Assembly: GCA_027919835.1 (NCBI GenBank)
Contig: JANVFP010000023.1
Span: 372,001-436,000 of the forward strand
Length of the DNA stretch: 64,000 nucleotides
Direction of reading: 5' to 3'
Origin: Lentinula raphanica
Taxonomy: Eukaryota; Basidiomycota; Agaricomycetes; Agaricales; Omphalotaceae
Notes under the pieces: model-generated
What the model saw: only the letters and a program-made list of their open reading frames with translations
What the model was told of the DNA's origin: nothing
The model's database searches: none
Program-made: the position numbers and the translations under genes
In this document: positions 46,823-57,745 of the stretch, in pieces
Layout: each line of letters starts with the position of its first letter
Position numbering within the stretch: the stretch's first letter is position 1

Positions 46823-47128
46823 ACGGTATATAGATTGGTGCTGTATGTAGACGCTGTACAGAGTGTAAGTATACAAACAAAAAGTACCTATAGTGTAGTT
46901 CTATCGTTGTATCTACGTGTTTGTATTTATCATGTAAAGTTATCGAGTTTGTTTCCTCAGTTCTACATTTCGTTGGCTCCAGACATTTTTTGGACATTGG
47001 GATGCCTGAACTTGAGGCAATCGATATATAGCCAGAATTCTATAAAATACAAAGTGCTTTAGGTATTCATTTCACAATTTGTTTCCTTCTCCCTTCAGCG
47101 TCACCAGGATACACCTAAAGGATGCCCG
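46823..47128. other. convergent 3' spacer
   Basis: 306 bp between convergent stops; nothing further was recognised. Confidence 0.4.
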
Positions 47129-49283
47129 TCAAATCCAAGTTTGATCAGGCTGAGAACTGGACACACTAGCTGAGCCTGCGTAGGCGTTGAAGTTATCTAT
47201 CCATAAAATCAGTCGTTAATCGCTTCTATTGAATCTGGGTTTCGAGAATACCCACATTGATCTGTCCATCCCTGGTACTGGAAATCAGCTGGGGAGTAGT
47301 TGATCACTTCCTGACCATTCTTCCTCATCTTGACCGTGACATGCCCATACGAGTTCAACGGGAGCTCGATCTTGTTCACGCCGTATGCCAAATTATTGAA
47401 GTCTTGCGAGTAGGACCCGACTTGAAGGGTAACATCGCAAGTCGAAGAACAAAACACGGCTGCCCAGAGAGTATCCTTACACCAAGCTTTCAGATCACCT
47501 GTTCATGTTTTGAGCATGAACGATAACTTACGGAGGTCCAATCCCAGCCTTGAGGTCTAGCTAGACCGTCGTTGTTCGCATTGATACCAGCCGGATGAGG
47601 ACGCGACCAAAAGTAGATGGTATCAGTCTGTGAGTTGTTCGTTAATATTCTGCGCGCTCCATGGACTAGAAGTTGTTCGTACGGTGATGGTTGGGTAAGA
47701 ACCGGTTTTGAAAGCCTCAATGTAGTAAGCGATAAGGTCAAAGAACGCATCGTGGGGGTATCCATTGGTCCAGGTAGTACCTAAGCGAGTAAAGGTCAGC
47801 TAGAAACAATCTATGAAGAAAGGTAATAGACTCGCCGTAAGGCTGAGATCCTTCAGTGGGAGGACCAGAATTGAGGCTAGCCAGCAACTTCATCAGGAAG
47901 ATGTATAAGCCATCTAGTCAGTTGAACGCACTAATGGGATTCTCCAAAATCATTCCTGTTCGTCAAGCAAAGTGAATATTTTGATGGAAGCTCATGTGGG
48001 TCAAATCACATACCAGGTTAAAACTTCAACAAATTGGAGTTGGTCACGCATAGATATCAGTTCTTCCCACCGATTAATCACTAGCCATGCGTCGGAACGA
48101 AGGAGGAAATTCTTGTAGTTGTAATGGGTAAAGAACCAGGGACTAGCAGTGGCAGCATATCTGTCAGGTCCGAGGATGTCCATGTCTACAAGGTCTGCTT
48201 TAACAAGAGGAGGGGAAACGAGGGACATATCCTACAGTAATGATCATCTGCAGTCTATAAAATTGAGTGTGAGAGATATGCTCGAATGAAGAAAGAAGTG
48301 CACCAACGTTCTTGTCGTAGTCTCCCTGAGGCCATGAACAACCCCAACTGAGGATGGAGATGAAGACTACCGGTTAGATATACGAAATTAACGACATGCT
48401 CACCACTGCCAAGTATCAAGGAAGCCCCAACTTCCGCCTCTTCTCAGCTGTTGGTAATCTATGTTGTAGATAAACGGCATCAAAAAGCCATCTGTCCTGT
48501 CCCGAACAGACTGCCAGCCACCAGGTCCTAAACAGTCTCCCGAAAAGCTGGATACCATCGGACGACCATCGACTCTAAACTGTGCCGGCAAGCCACTGAG
48601 TGCATTGGCCCAGTTCACAGTGGTATCCACGTTGCAGTCGAAAGAGGTGTAGTCAAAAGATATGAACACTCCTACGCCAACTGCAGCAGCAGCGTTGTAT
48701 GCGTCTTGAACTTTTTGAAATTCCCATGGATCACGACCGACGTTTAGCGCAACAGCGTCACTAGCAAGGGCGAGATGAGAAATGATCATCGTCGCGACAC
48801 AGCGAGAGCCAAAACGCGAAGCAGAAAGAATTACATGTTCCTGGCTCGTATTTGATTGAAGTCGTTTACCCAGAGGTCGTAATCATAGTCGTAGCTAAGG
48901 ACAACCTGCGAATCAGAGTGTGTATGCATAGTAGATGGCTATGCCAGCGTACGTATCTACAAGAAGTGTCAGTAGGTCCAAGACGCTGATACAGGATGGT
49001 AATACTCACTTCCGACAATCTTGTGGGAGGCGTAAAATCAGTCAGCGACAAGGGCGATTGAACGAGAACAAGTTACAATGTGAATAAAGACGTATTTTGA
49101 ACCATCTCGTTTTTCGAGTTTATCAATAGCGTGATCTTGGGTGTTGTTGGATGAGCCGACTGAAGCTTGATCGCGAACGTCCTTTCTACTGGACGAATGC
49201 CTGATGTTGTGAGCGATAGAAAATGATGGTAAGATAATGAAAAGAGCGGCGTATAGAAAGAGCGAAAAGGATGGCACTTTCAT
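47129..49283 (-). CDS. GH71 alpha-1,3-glucanase (mutanase)
   Basis: Secreted endo-alpha-1,3-glucanase that degrades the alpha-glucan of fungal cell walls, used in wall remodelling, septum breakdown or mycoparasitism. The start at 49283 gives a signal peptide (MKVPSFSLFLYAALFIILPS) and pro-region with a KR site (DKLEKRDGSKYVF). Family blocks: DYDLWVNDFNQIRARNIDAVALNVGRDPWE, GVFISFDYTSFDC, RPMVSSFSGDCLGPGGW, GFLMPFIYNIDYQQLR and SWGFLDTW, with the Asp/Glu-bearing strands expected for GH71. Later exons give the C-terminal beta-domain: YSQDFNNLAYGVNKIELPL and KMRKNGQEVINYSPADFQ. A last intron (donor GTGGGT) restores the family ending YNFNAYAGSAS, so the stop is at 47129 rather than 47209. Confidence 0.9.
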
Positions 49284-49343
49284 CGCAGTAGATGGGTAGG
49301 AAGAAAGGAAGGAGAGGGAAGAAAAGGAGGCTGGCGTTGGCAG

Positions 49344-49351
49344 CTTTTATA
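49344..49351 (-). promoter_or_regulatory. TATA box of the GH71 gene
   Basis: On the minus strand the sequence reads TATAAAAG, about 61-68 bp upstream of the ATG at 49283, a strong core promoter match. Confidence 0.6.
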
Positions 49352-49837
49352 GTCAAACCGAGGATTCCTTCGATCGCGAACGGAACAGAGAAGCGATCAA
49401 GTCTTTGAAGCTTGAAGACATTTCTTGAACTTCGATGTTACTTCATAGCAACGGTTGACTTTATAGCACACTTTAGCCGTCTTGTGCTTACAACGAACAG
49501 TTTTTTCGTGGAAGAATAAGTAAGTACTCCTTGCCAAACGCCAGAACTCCTTGAATCTACGTAACTTGAAGTGCTGTGACAACCAGAGCTTGTACAGTTC
49601 ATGCAGTCACCCAGCCGGCGTAAAGTGACTTTATCAGCCTTGATAAGAGAGCATATACCCAGAAGAATCTGAAAGATGTGCAGCGAGTTCGTCGCGTCCT
49701 CGTCGTGAGATTGTTGTTTGTTTCTGTTTGGTACTCCGACGGGGCGCTTAAACACCTTGGATAGGCTAAGCGCTATTTTTGATCAGCTCTTGCTTCCTGC
49801 CTCTGACAAGCCCCGAGTCTACGACTCCGTTTCGTCC
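49352..49837. other. divergent promoter region
   Basis: About 490 bp between GH71 and the phosphatase gene. An in-frame extension of the phosphatase frame back to 49718 exists but lacks family similarity and is taken as 5' UTR. Confidence 0.4.
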
Positions 49838-51357
49838 ATGGCTCCGCCACAAACCAATTCTCACCGCCTCCGCAAGATATGGCTCCTGCTACCGGTCGCA
49901 TGTGCGCTTTACTACATACACTCGAGCGGTGTACACCTGCAGCTGTACTCCATACTTCATCTTGCATACACAGAACATGTCGTGCATCGCACAAGCTCCC
50001 ATGATTCTCCCCACCCTGTGACAGTCAAGGAGACTCTTCAGATGTATTTTGACTCCCAAATTCCCAGTGTTCTGAAACCCTTCACTCGACATATCGTCGC
50101 AGTAGGAGATCTTCATGGAGATTTGCCAAACGCGCTACGTGTTCTGAAATTTTCCAATGTGATCAATGACGAAGGCAACTGGTCGGGAAAAGTCGATTTC
50201 TTCGTCCAAACAGGAGATATCATTGACCGGTAAGTTAGTCGTGGATTCGCCCTACTATGTAGCTTATACTTAAACACATCCAGTGGGGACGACACGATCA
50301 AACTTTTTGAGCTGATGGAAAAACTACGAGAGCAAGCTCCTTCGACTGGAGGCGTCGTTCTCTCTCATCTGGGGAACCACGAATGGATGAACGCCATCGG
50401 CGACTGGAGATACGTCTATCCGTCGGAGATCAAGACCTTTGGCACTGTTGAGGCTCGCCAGCGCATGATCTCTGTCGGAAGCATCGGAAGTGCTTGGGCA
50501 AGTAACTACACGGTTGCCTCTCGTCTTCCATTACATCCTTATTTAGGATCACCCAACACTCCTTACCCTCCCGTTCGTTCCCAACTCTTCGTGGAACCAG
50601 AACTCGATAGACTCCAACCATTAGAAACAACACACATGCACGAAGTAGACCTAGAAAACGGACCACTGTCTCATGCCGCACTGTCTTTCGTTCATGGCGG
50701 TCTATCTCCGACTTACGAGGCGCTTGCTCCGTTCCCGAATAGGATCAATGATCTCGGTACGTCTCTGCTACGCAAGTTGCAGAGGAGAGAACAGCCACCT
50801 CCACATCCGCCTTATCCTTATCCGGGTTTACCCGCGAGTGCGACCACCGAAGAACATGAGCTATATGATGCTAACGGGCCACTGTGGTATCGTGGATGGG
50901 CTCTGGAACCCGAAGAGAAGGTTTGTGTGGATGTCGAAAAGGTGTTGAATGTGACGGGCACCCGGAGGATGATTATGGGTCATACTCCAGATTTTCATGT
51001 AGGTTTCGATCCCTCGACAAACGTCAGTCGATTCCTAATCCAGGTTGCATCTTACAGAACATTGTCTCTCGATGCAATGGCAAGATAATCATCATAGACA
51101 CAGGTGAGCAGGCCCTCTTCTACCATTTGTACTGTCAAACTCGAGATGCTGAATGGCACGCAGGAATCTCGCATGCCTACGGTGGTGTGCTTTCAGCACT
51201 ATCAATACACTACACCTTCACGCCTATCGTTGATCCCGAACATACAGGTGCGAGACAGAGATGGTCGGAGCGCGAGGTCGTCAGTGCTCTTTATGAGGGA
51301 CATCAGAAGGTTGTCGCTGACGAGCAGAGGGAGGTCGTAGGCGATTTTGCAGTGTAG
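49838..51357 (+). CDS. membrane-anchored calcineurin-like phosphoesterase (SLP-type)
   Basis: Metal-dependent phosphatase of the Metallophos superfamily, of the Shewanella-like phosphatase kind. The start at 49838 gives MAPPQTNSHRLRKIW and a single N-terminal membrane anchor (LLLPVACALYYIHSSGVHL), so a type II membrane protein of the secretory pathway is predicted. Metal-site motifs in order: HIVAVGDLHGD, VQTGDIIDRGDD, LSHLGNHEWMN, LSFVHGGLSP and RRMIMGHTPDFH, all intact. Later sequence GKIIIIDTG and ISHAYGGVLSAL fits the family's C-terminal histidine motif. Introns lie near 50230-50283, 51000-51050 and 51100-51160. It ends VVADEQREVVGDFAV at 51357. The natural substrate is not known. Confidence 0.88.
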
Positions 51358-52181
51358 TAGGACCACAGCATCTCCACTTATTTATTATTTATTAATGACA
51401 TGCATTATTATTTATGCGGTTATACAGGTACACCTGTGACTCCCGACAACTCAATGTCAACACTGGGTGGAATCAGTGGACAGGATTTTGTATGTCACTG
51501 TCGGAAGTTAGTCGCCTAATGCTGACTTGAAGTTGCTACTTACTAGCAAGTTGCGACTCTTAGGCGCCAGGGCGCTCGCTCCGTCTCACTAGGCGCCTAT
51601 CAGAGTTGGCGACGGGGTGACTCTTGGAGTTCGACCTAGTTCGACTTGCTGGACCTCCTCCCGTCGTTTCGCTTGTGTTCAGAATCGTCAGGCACGACTG
51701 AATATTTCAAGCTCAGATAGTGGTCGAAATTATTGTCCCACACCAGTACCACTGGTCTGCAAAATTACTCCTTCTCCTTAGTATCACCGCGGTGGAAAAC
51801 AATCCAACAATCCAGTCAAAGTCTTCCAAACCTGGCCTGATTGTTCAATATGGCGTAACCGTATTAGACAGGAAAATACTCCACTCTTTCCGCGCCACAA
51901 ACCTTAGTATAGCAATGAATTCCAAGCGCACGCCGGTGGTCAAAAGAAATCGAAGCACTGTCAGACTAGTCACGATGACCTTCAGGCTTCACGCCCAAGG
52001 TTCTGCGATTCTCCCATCCGATCAGGAAGTGAATCTGGGTCATTTCTTCTTCATAATATCCGGCACCCTTCCGGTCCCCTCTCACGAATCATCATTCGAT
52101 GAGTATTTAAACACGTCGATTGGTACATGGTACTTCTGGCTCTAGCTTTTCTTATCGTATCCTTGGTCCAAAACTTCAAAG
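51358..52181. other. intergenic, P450 promoter region
   Basis: Contains an inverted AGGCGCC pair (about 51562-51599) and the doublet AGTTCGAC (51628, 51638). The 141-aa frame at 51720-52145 has no recognised content and overlaps the P450 promoter block, so it is not called. Confidence 0.45.
52091..52125 (+). promoter_or_regulatory. P450 core promoter block with GAGTATTTAA
   Basis: ATCATTCGATGAGTATTTAA, followed by TTGGTA, lies about 72-91 bp upstream of the P450 start at 52182. The same words in the same order precede the second P450 at 60660-60692 on the minus strand, so the block is a conserved TATA-like promoter of the duplicated genes. Confidence 0.6.
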
Positions 52182-55082
52182 ATGCAGACAGAGTTCCTTT
52201 CTCATTTTCAACCGCACGGGAATATTCTCCATCCCAGTTCCTCTTTGAATCTGTTCAGGAGCATTGTCATCGTTATCCTCTCGGCAAGTATCTGGGCTGT
52301 ACTTTTCCATCGACGCAGGCTTCGCAGTGGTGTAGCGTCGTTGAGCCAGCTTCGCGGTCCCCCATCGCAGTCGTGGTACAAGGGTTCGTTCTCGGTTTTG
52401 ACGTTTCTGAGTTGAACGTACTTACGGTTACAGGCAATTATACGCATCTCTTCAATCTGAAGCAAGGATGGGATTTCCACAAGATGTTGGCCGATAACTG
52501 TGAGTATTGTTCTAACTCCTTGACCCTTCTCTCGTTGAAGATCTGCTGGATCATAAGATGGATCCGTTGTCAAACTTTCTGGATTTCTAGGGGTAACTAG
52601 TGCTTCCTAACTTTGAAAATCTTGATCCACCGTTGAATTCGAATTTATCCAATAGAGAAAGCAGCTTTACACGTTTGATACAAAGGCTATGTATCACATA
52701 CTGATTAAAGTGAGTAAATACTGAAGGTGAAACCTACTAACTCGATTTATCATGACACCGTTGATATTCAGGAAGGAGCCGTATTTCAACCACATCGTAT
52801 CGAGTATGTCTTGAATAAGTATGATTTGACATCCACAATATTTAGTGTATGTCAGCAGCGGCGCTCTTCTCTTTGGCAAGGGCCTCTTGAGCACATTTGG
52901 AGAAGACCATCGAAAACAACGGAAGATGCTCAATCCAGTGTTCTCTATCGCTCATATGCGTTCAATGAGTAAGCCGCTTCGATCTTTCGCCCATGACATT
53001 AGAAGTGAAATGTTCGGATACATAGTGCCTATCTTTCACGATGTAGTTGATCAAGTGAGTAGTCATCGGTCCTCCTTTCGTGCACCTATAAATGTGTTGT
53101 GGATCTTGTTTAGTTGCGGGATGCTCTATCTCAACGCGTTCAGAGTGGACCACGGGAGGTATGTGTAATTCTCCTGTTTTCGCACCTCATACCTCACCAG
53201 AAAGATCATGTCCTTAGATAGATCTCCTGAATTGGATGGCTCGCACGGCGCTCGAACTCATCGGTCAATCCGGTTTCGGGTATTCCTTCGATAACATGAT
53301 GGACGATGTACCAAGACACCGATACAGTGTGATCGTCAAAGATTTTGTGTATGTCTTCGGACTCTTCCTCCACCTGGACATATATTTCATGATCGTTCCA
53401 GGCCGACTTTGACCCAATTAGCTTTCGCAAGATTTTACCTGCTTCCTCTGTCCATCAAGTTTTTACCGAAAAGGGTTCGGGTTTATCTAATGAATATCAT
53501 CCCTTGGAAAGCTCTCCACGATGTCCGAGACATGGTTAATTACATGCATGAGATATCTGTGCAAGTCTACGAGGAAAAGAAGCGTGCGCTCGAAGAGGGA
53601 GATGAGGCAGTTCTTAGACAGATTGGAAAAGGGAAAGATCTTCTTAGTATTTTGAGTGAGTGCTGTTTCGATTTCTTCAGTGTACACTAGGATGTGTTGC
53701 TGATACTGCCAATCCGATAGTGAGAGAGAATATGAAAGCTGATAGCGAAGATAAACTGGAAGAAAGTGAGATCATCGCACAGGTTTGTTTCTCTTCATCT
53801 CGAGTATTTTGTGTTGGTCTGACAAGAAAAACACTCTCAGATGTCGTAAGTAGCTCGGTCTCTTTTGGGACTGACCAAATTTCTCAAAACCATGATAGAA
53901 CGTTCATATTCGCAGCGATGGACACTACCTCGGTGAGTACGAACAATTGGCTTCATTCTGATAAGCTCAATAACGGTCAACGGATATCATCAAGAGTGCA
54001 TTATCTCGAATCCTTCATCTTTTAGCTCTTCACCCTGAGGTGCAGGAGAAGATGCGAGACGAACTTGTCGCTGCTCGAAAAGAACGCGGGGGTAGCCATC
54101 TGTCCTATGACGAACTGGTGGGACTTCCTTACTTGGACGCTGTATGCAGAGAGACCTTGCGGCTGTACGTGATATCGGTTGTCCATGATTTCTGTTGATT
54201 CGAGTACTCTTTGAAAGATATGCCCCGGTGTCTTCTATTCTACGAAAGTAAGCTTTTGGAATACGTCCCAAATAGTCTGACATATCTGACGCATCGTTTA
54301 TCCAAGGAACACAGAAGATGCGGTAGTACCCTTTTCACGACCCGTGCGTTGCGAGGATGGGAACGAAGTATCAGAGGTCTTCGTTCCAAAGGGTACAACG
54401 GTAATGATATCCGTGAGTACTCCCTTTTTTCAAGAATTCCGCGCCGGTCATTCACTATCGTGCTCGAAACAGATTCTAAATTCGAACAGAAATCCCGATC
54501 TATGGGGACCAGGTACTTGCCAATATGATTAAGGTTCGATGGTTGTACGCTTGCTCATTTCACCCCTACTCTTCCAGATGTGCTAGAATGGAAACCTGAA
54601 CGTTGGCTCTCACCTCTTCCCGACGCCATCCTGAACTCCCGGATGCCTGCAGTCTATTCCCATCTGTAGGTCACCTAAATCTGTTCTGGAGGTCTCAATC
54701 ACTGAAGGTGAACAATTCCCCTCAGAATGACCTTCAATGGCGGAAGCCGATCATGCATGTAAGATTAGATTTTCATCTCGCCACTGAACAGCTGCACTAA
54801 CTTGAATACTTCAGAGGGTTCAAGTTCTCCCAACTAGAAATGAGTATGTTCTTCTACATACATCAAGAAACATGAGCTGACACTGGTGTATAACAATTTA
54901 CATCAGAGGTCGTCATAGCTATGCTCGTAGAGCACTTCAAGTTTTCGCTAGCACCAAAGAAAGAAATCTTCTGGCAAATGTCGGGAATCGCGAGTCCTGT
55001 TATTGTTGGAGGTAGCGACTCTGAATACTCCAAACACCCTCAGCTCCCATTAATTGTCGAGTTGGCGAAGCAGGAAGTTTGA
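52182..55082 (+). CDS. cytochrome P450 monooxygenase (paralogue 1)
   Basis: Haem-thiolate monooxygenase anchored in the ER, using NADPH-P450 reductase. The start at 52182 gives MQTEFLSHFQPHGN and an N-terminal membrane helix (SIVIVILSASIWAVLFH) with a basic stop and the PPSQSWYKG proline hinge. About 21 exons, many under 60 nt. Family landmarks: RKQRKMLNPVFSIAHMRSM, GKDLLSIL, FIFAAMDTTS (I-helix, A-M-D-T-T), CRETLRL (ExxR), KPERW (PERF-type), FNGGSRSC followed by GFKFSQLEMK (haem loop; Cys ligand intact), ending LPLIVELAKQEV. One exon is the five bases ATGTC (53842-53846). All splice joins keep the frame, so the many short frames seen are exons, not damage. Substrate unknown; the CYP family number cannot be assigned by eye. 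Confidence 0.88.
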
Positions 55083-55398
55083 CTGTACTTTCTTGTCTGT
55101 ATAGTATCTGTTATGTTTGTAGTTGCTGCATTCCTTTTCTAAGATGTCCATCATGTTCTTGCCATCTTCTTGTACATTTATCTGGAAATTCATCGACTCC
55201 TCACGGTCACCGCGGCCGTTCCAGCTCTTTACATCCAGGCTGGAGTCCAGGCGCTTAGCACGATCACCGTCCAGTAATACCGCAGCTACGACATAGTCGA
55301 AAACTTGATTCTAAAGCGCTTGTAAAGTTGCAATTCAGCGTTGGGCTGCAGTGAGGGAAGCCGCGAAAAAGTCCAATGCCACCAATTGAACTTGTCCT
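55083..55398. other. spacer upstream of HSP60
   Basis: Holds the P450 3' end; no further gene was recognised. Confidence 0.4.
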
Positions 55399-55411
55399 TT
55401 CTGGAAATTTC
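55399..55411 (+). promoter_or_regulatory. heat-shock element of HSP60
   Basis: TTCTGGAAATTTC is a perfect three-unit heat-shock element (TTCnnGAAnnTTC), 117 bp upstream of the HSP60 ATG. It predicts direct control by the heat-shock factor Hsf1. A TATA-like TTTTTTATAG lies further down at about 55449-55459. Confidence 0.75.
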
Positions 55412-55527
55412 TGCTTACTCAACAAGCTAAAGCGGCCCGGGAGTCGACTTTTTTTTATAGCGCGCGTCTCTTTTCCTCACCTTTTCTCTTGCCTTTTCCC
55501 ATCTTCATTTTCCAAGTTTTCACAAAA

Positions 55528-57490
55528 ATGCACCACCTGTCGACCAACTCTTCAAGGTCTCTCCGACGTGCAGCTGCTAAAGCAGCAAAGCCCTCGTTAA
55601 CTCGTGGAGCTCATAAGGAGATCAAGTTCTCGAACGAGGGCAGAGCCAGCATTCTGAAGGGTGTTGACGTCCTTGCTAACGCGGTTAGTGTGACTCTCGG
55701 GCCAAAAGGTACTTCATACATCTTTTCTTCACTGTGTTCAGTCTTGAATGAAGGTTCTCAGGTCGCAATGTCATCATTGAGCAGTCATTTGGTGGTCCAA
55801 AAATAACTAAGGGTGCGTAGACGCATACTCTTGATACATTTTGCACTAACGCAAGAATTTTGCAGACGGTGTCACTGTAGCGAAGTCTATTTCACTACAG
55901 GACAAATTTGAGAACCTTGGTGCCCGGTTAGTCGTTCAAGTGTTTGCACGAGGAATGCCGTTGACCTTAGCCCTTCTATAATCAAGTCTTGTACAGGACG
56001 TTGCACAAAAAACCAACGAGATTGCCGGTGACGGTACGACAACTGCTACCGTCCTTGCGCGTGCCATTTACTCTGAAGGTGTCAAAAACGTCGCCGCTGG
56101 ATGCAACCCCATGGATTTGCGTCGTGGCTCGCAAGCTGCCGTCGACCGTGTCGTAGACTATCTTGCTTCACAAACCAAGACAATAACCACCACTGCCGAG
56201 ATAGCTCAAGTCGCGACCATCTCAGCAAATGGTGACACTCACGTTGGTAACCTCATTGCTCAGGCAATGGAAAAGGTTGGAAAAGAAGGTGTCATTACTG
56301 TGAAGGAAGGAAAGACGATAGAGGATGAGATTGAAGTGACGGAGGGTATGCGTTTCGACCGTGGATTCATCTCACCATACTTCATTACCGACGTGAAGGG
56401 CCAGAAAGTCGAGTTTGAGAAGCCCCTCATCCTCCTTTCGGAAAAGAAAATTTCGGCGCTGCAGGATATTCTTCCTGCTCTCGAACTTGCTGCTCAATCC
56501 CGTCGTCCTCTTCTCATCATTGCTGAAGACGTTGATGGTGAGGCACTCGCTGCCTGTATCGTGAACAAGCTCCGTGGACAGCTCGCGGTTGCTGCTGTCA
56601 AAGCTCCTGGCTTCGGTGACAACCGGAAGTCAATCCTTGGTGACCTCGCCATTCTTACTGGCGGAACCGTATTCACCGATGAAATCGACATCAAGCTCGA
56701 CAAGGCTACCCCAGACATGTTCGGTACGACCGGAAGCGTCACTGTGACTAAGGAAGACACCATCTTCCTTAACGGTGATGGTTCCAAGGATGCTATTCAG
56801 GCTCGTTGCGAGCAGCTTCGTGCTCTTATCGCCGACCCCACCACGTCCGACTATGACCGCACTCGTTTGCAGGAGCGTCTCGCCAAGCTTTCCGGTGGTG
56901 TCGCTGTCATCAAGGTCGGTGGATCGAGTGAAGTCGAGGTCGGAGAAAAGAAGGACCGTTATGACGATGCACTGAACGCCACTCGCGCTGCTGTAGAGGA
57001 AGGTATACTTCCTGGAGGTGGTGTCGCTTTACTCAAAGCGTCCTTGATGTTGAGCACGACCTCCCCATCACCAGCTTCCTCCAGTTCCCCCGTTTCCCCT
57101 AACGCCAATCCTATACCCACCGCCAACTTCGACCAAGACCTCGGTGTCTCCATCATTCGTCGAGCTATCTCAGGTCCATCTCGTGCTATCCTCAATAACG
57201 CCGGCGAAGAATCGAGTGTCATTGTTGGCACTCTTCTCTCAACCTACGGTTCACCGGATAAGTTCGCTTGGGGATACGATGCTAGCAAGGGTGAATATGT
57301 TGACATGATCAAGGCGGGTATTGTCGACCCATTGAAAGTCGTTCGTACTGCGCTAGTTGACGCTGCTGGTGTGGCGAGCTTGTTGACGACGAGTGAGTGT
57401 TGTGTGGTTGAAGCACCAGAAGAGAAGCCTGCTGCACCTATGGGTGGTATGGGTGGCATGGGAGGTATGGGAGGTATGGGCGGATTCTGA
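55528..57490 (+). CDS. HSP60: mitochondrial chaperonin HSP60
   Basis: Group I chaperonin of the mitochondrial matrix, which works with HSP10 to fold imported proteins. The start at 55528 gives a basic, Ser/Ala-rich targeting peptide ([20 protein letters not shown]). Exons: [58 protein letters not shown]; the ATPase motif [17 protein letters not shown]; then a long exon with [75 protein letters not shown] and the C-terminal GGM repeats ending at 57490. A 20-residue Ser/Pro-rich insert (about 57046-57120) lies between LLKAS and TANFDQ in the equatorial domain, where most HSP60s have only a few residues. Otherwise a normal length of about 590 aa. Confidence 0.96.
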
Positions 57491-57745
57491 TAGTTTCCCC
57501 TGCTTCCAACTATCGCTCCTATGCTTTACGCGTGACATGCTACGTTTATTTCGACTACACCACTTGGGATTATCTGCGCTACACGTATTACGATCTACAC
57601 ATCATTATATGTATTACTTATGTTAATGAATGCAACCCCACTCACTGCTCAAGTGCCCAATTGTGATAAGCTCAACGACGGTGAATTGATTTCTAGACGA
57701 TCTGTACGCAAAAAAACAACATATTGGAGGGTAATAATTTGACTC

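Noticed and set aside
47209..47457. GH71 stop at 47209
   Set aside because: A GT-AG intron just before it restores the family ending YNFNAY, so the downstream stop at 47129 is preferred.
52182..55082. Interpretation of the P450 as a pseudogene because the frames are short and broken
   Set aside because: Every break coincides with GT-AG borders, joins keep the reading frame, and all catalytic motifs are present in the two paralogues with the same exon layout.
57661..57700. GATAAGCTCAACGACGGTGA resembling an intron of P450 paralogue 1 (about 53960)
   Set aside because: The similarity is only about 16 bases and could be chance; not enough to claim a P450 fragment.
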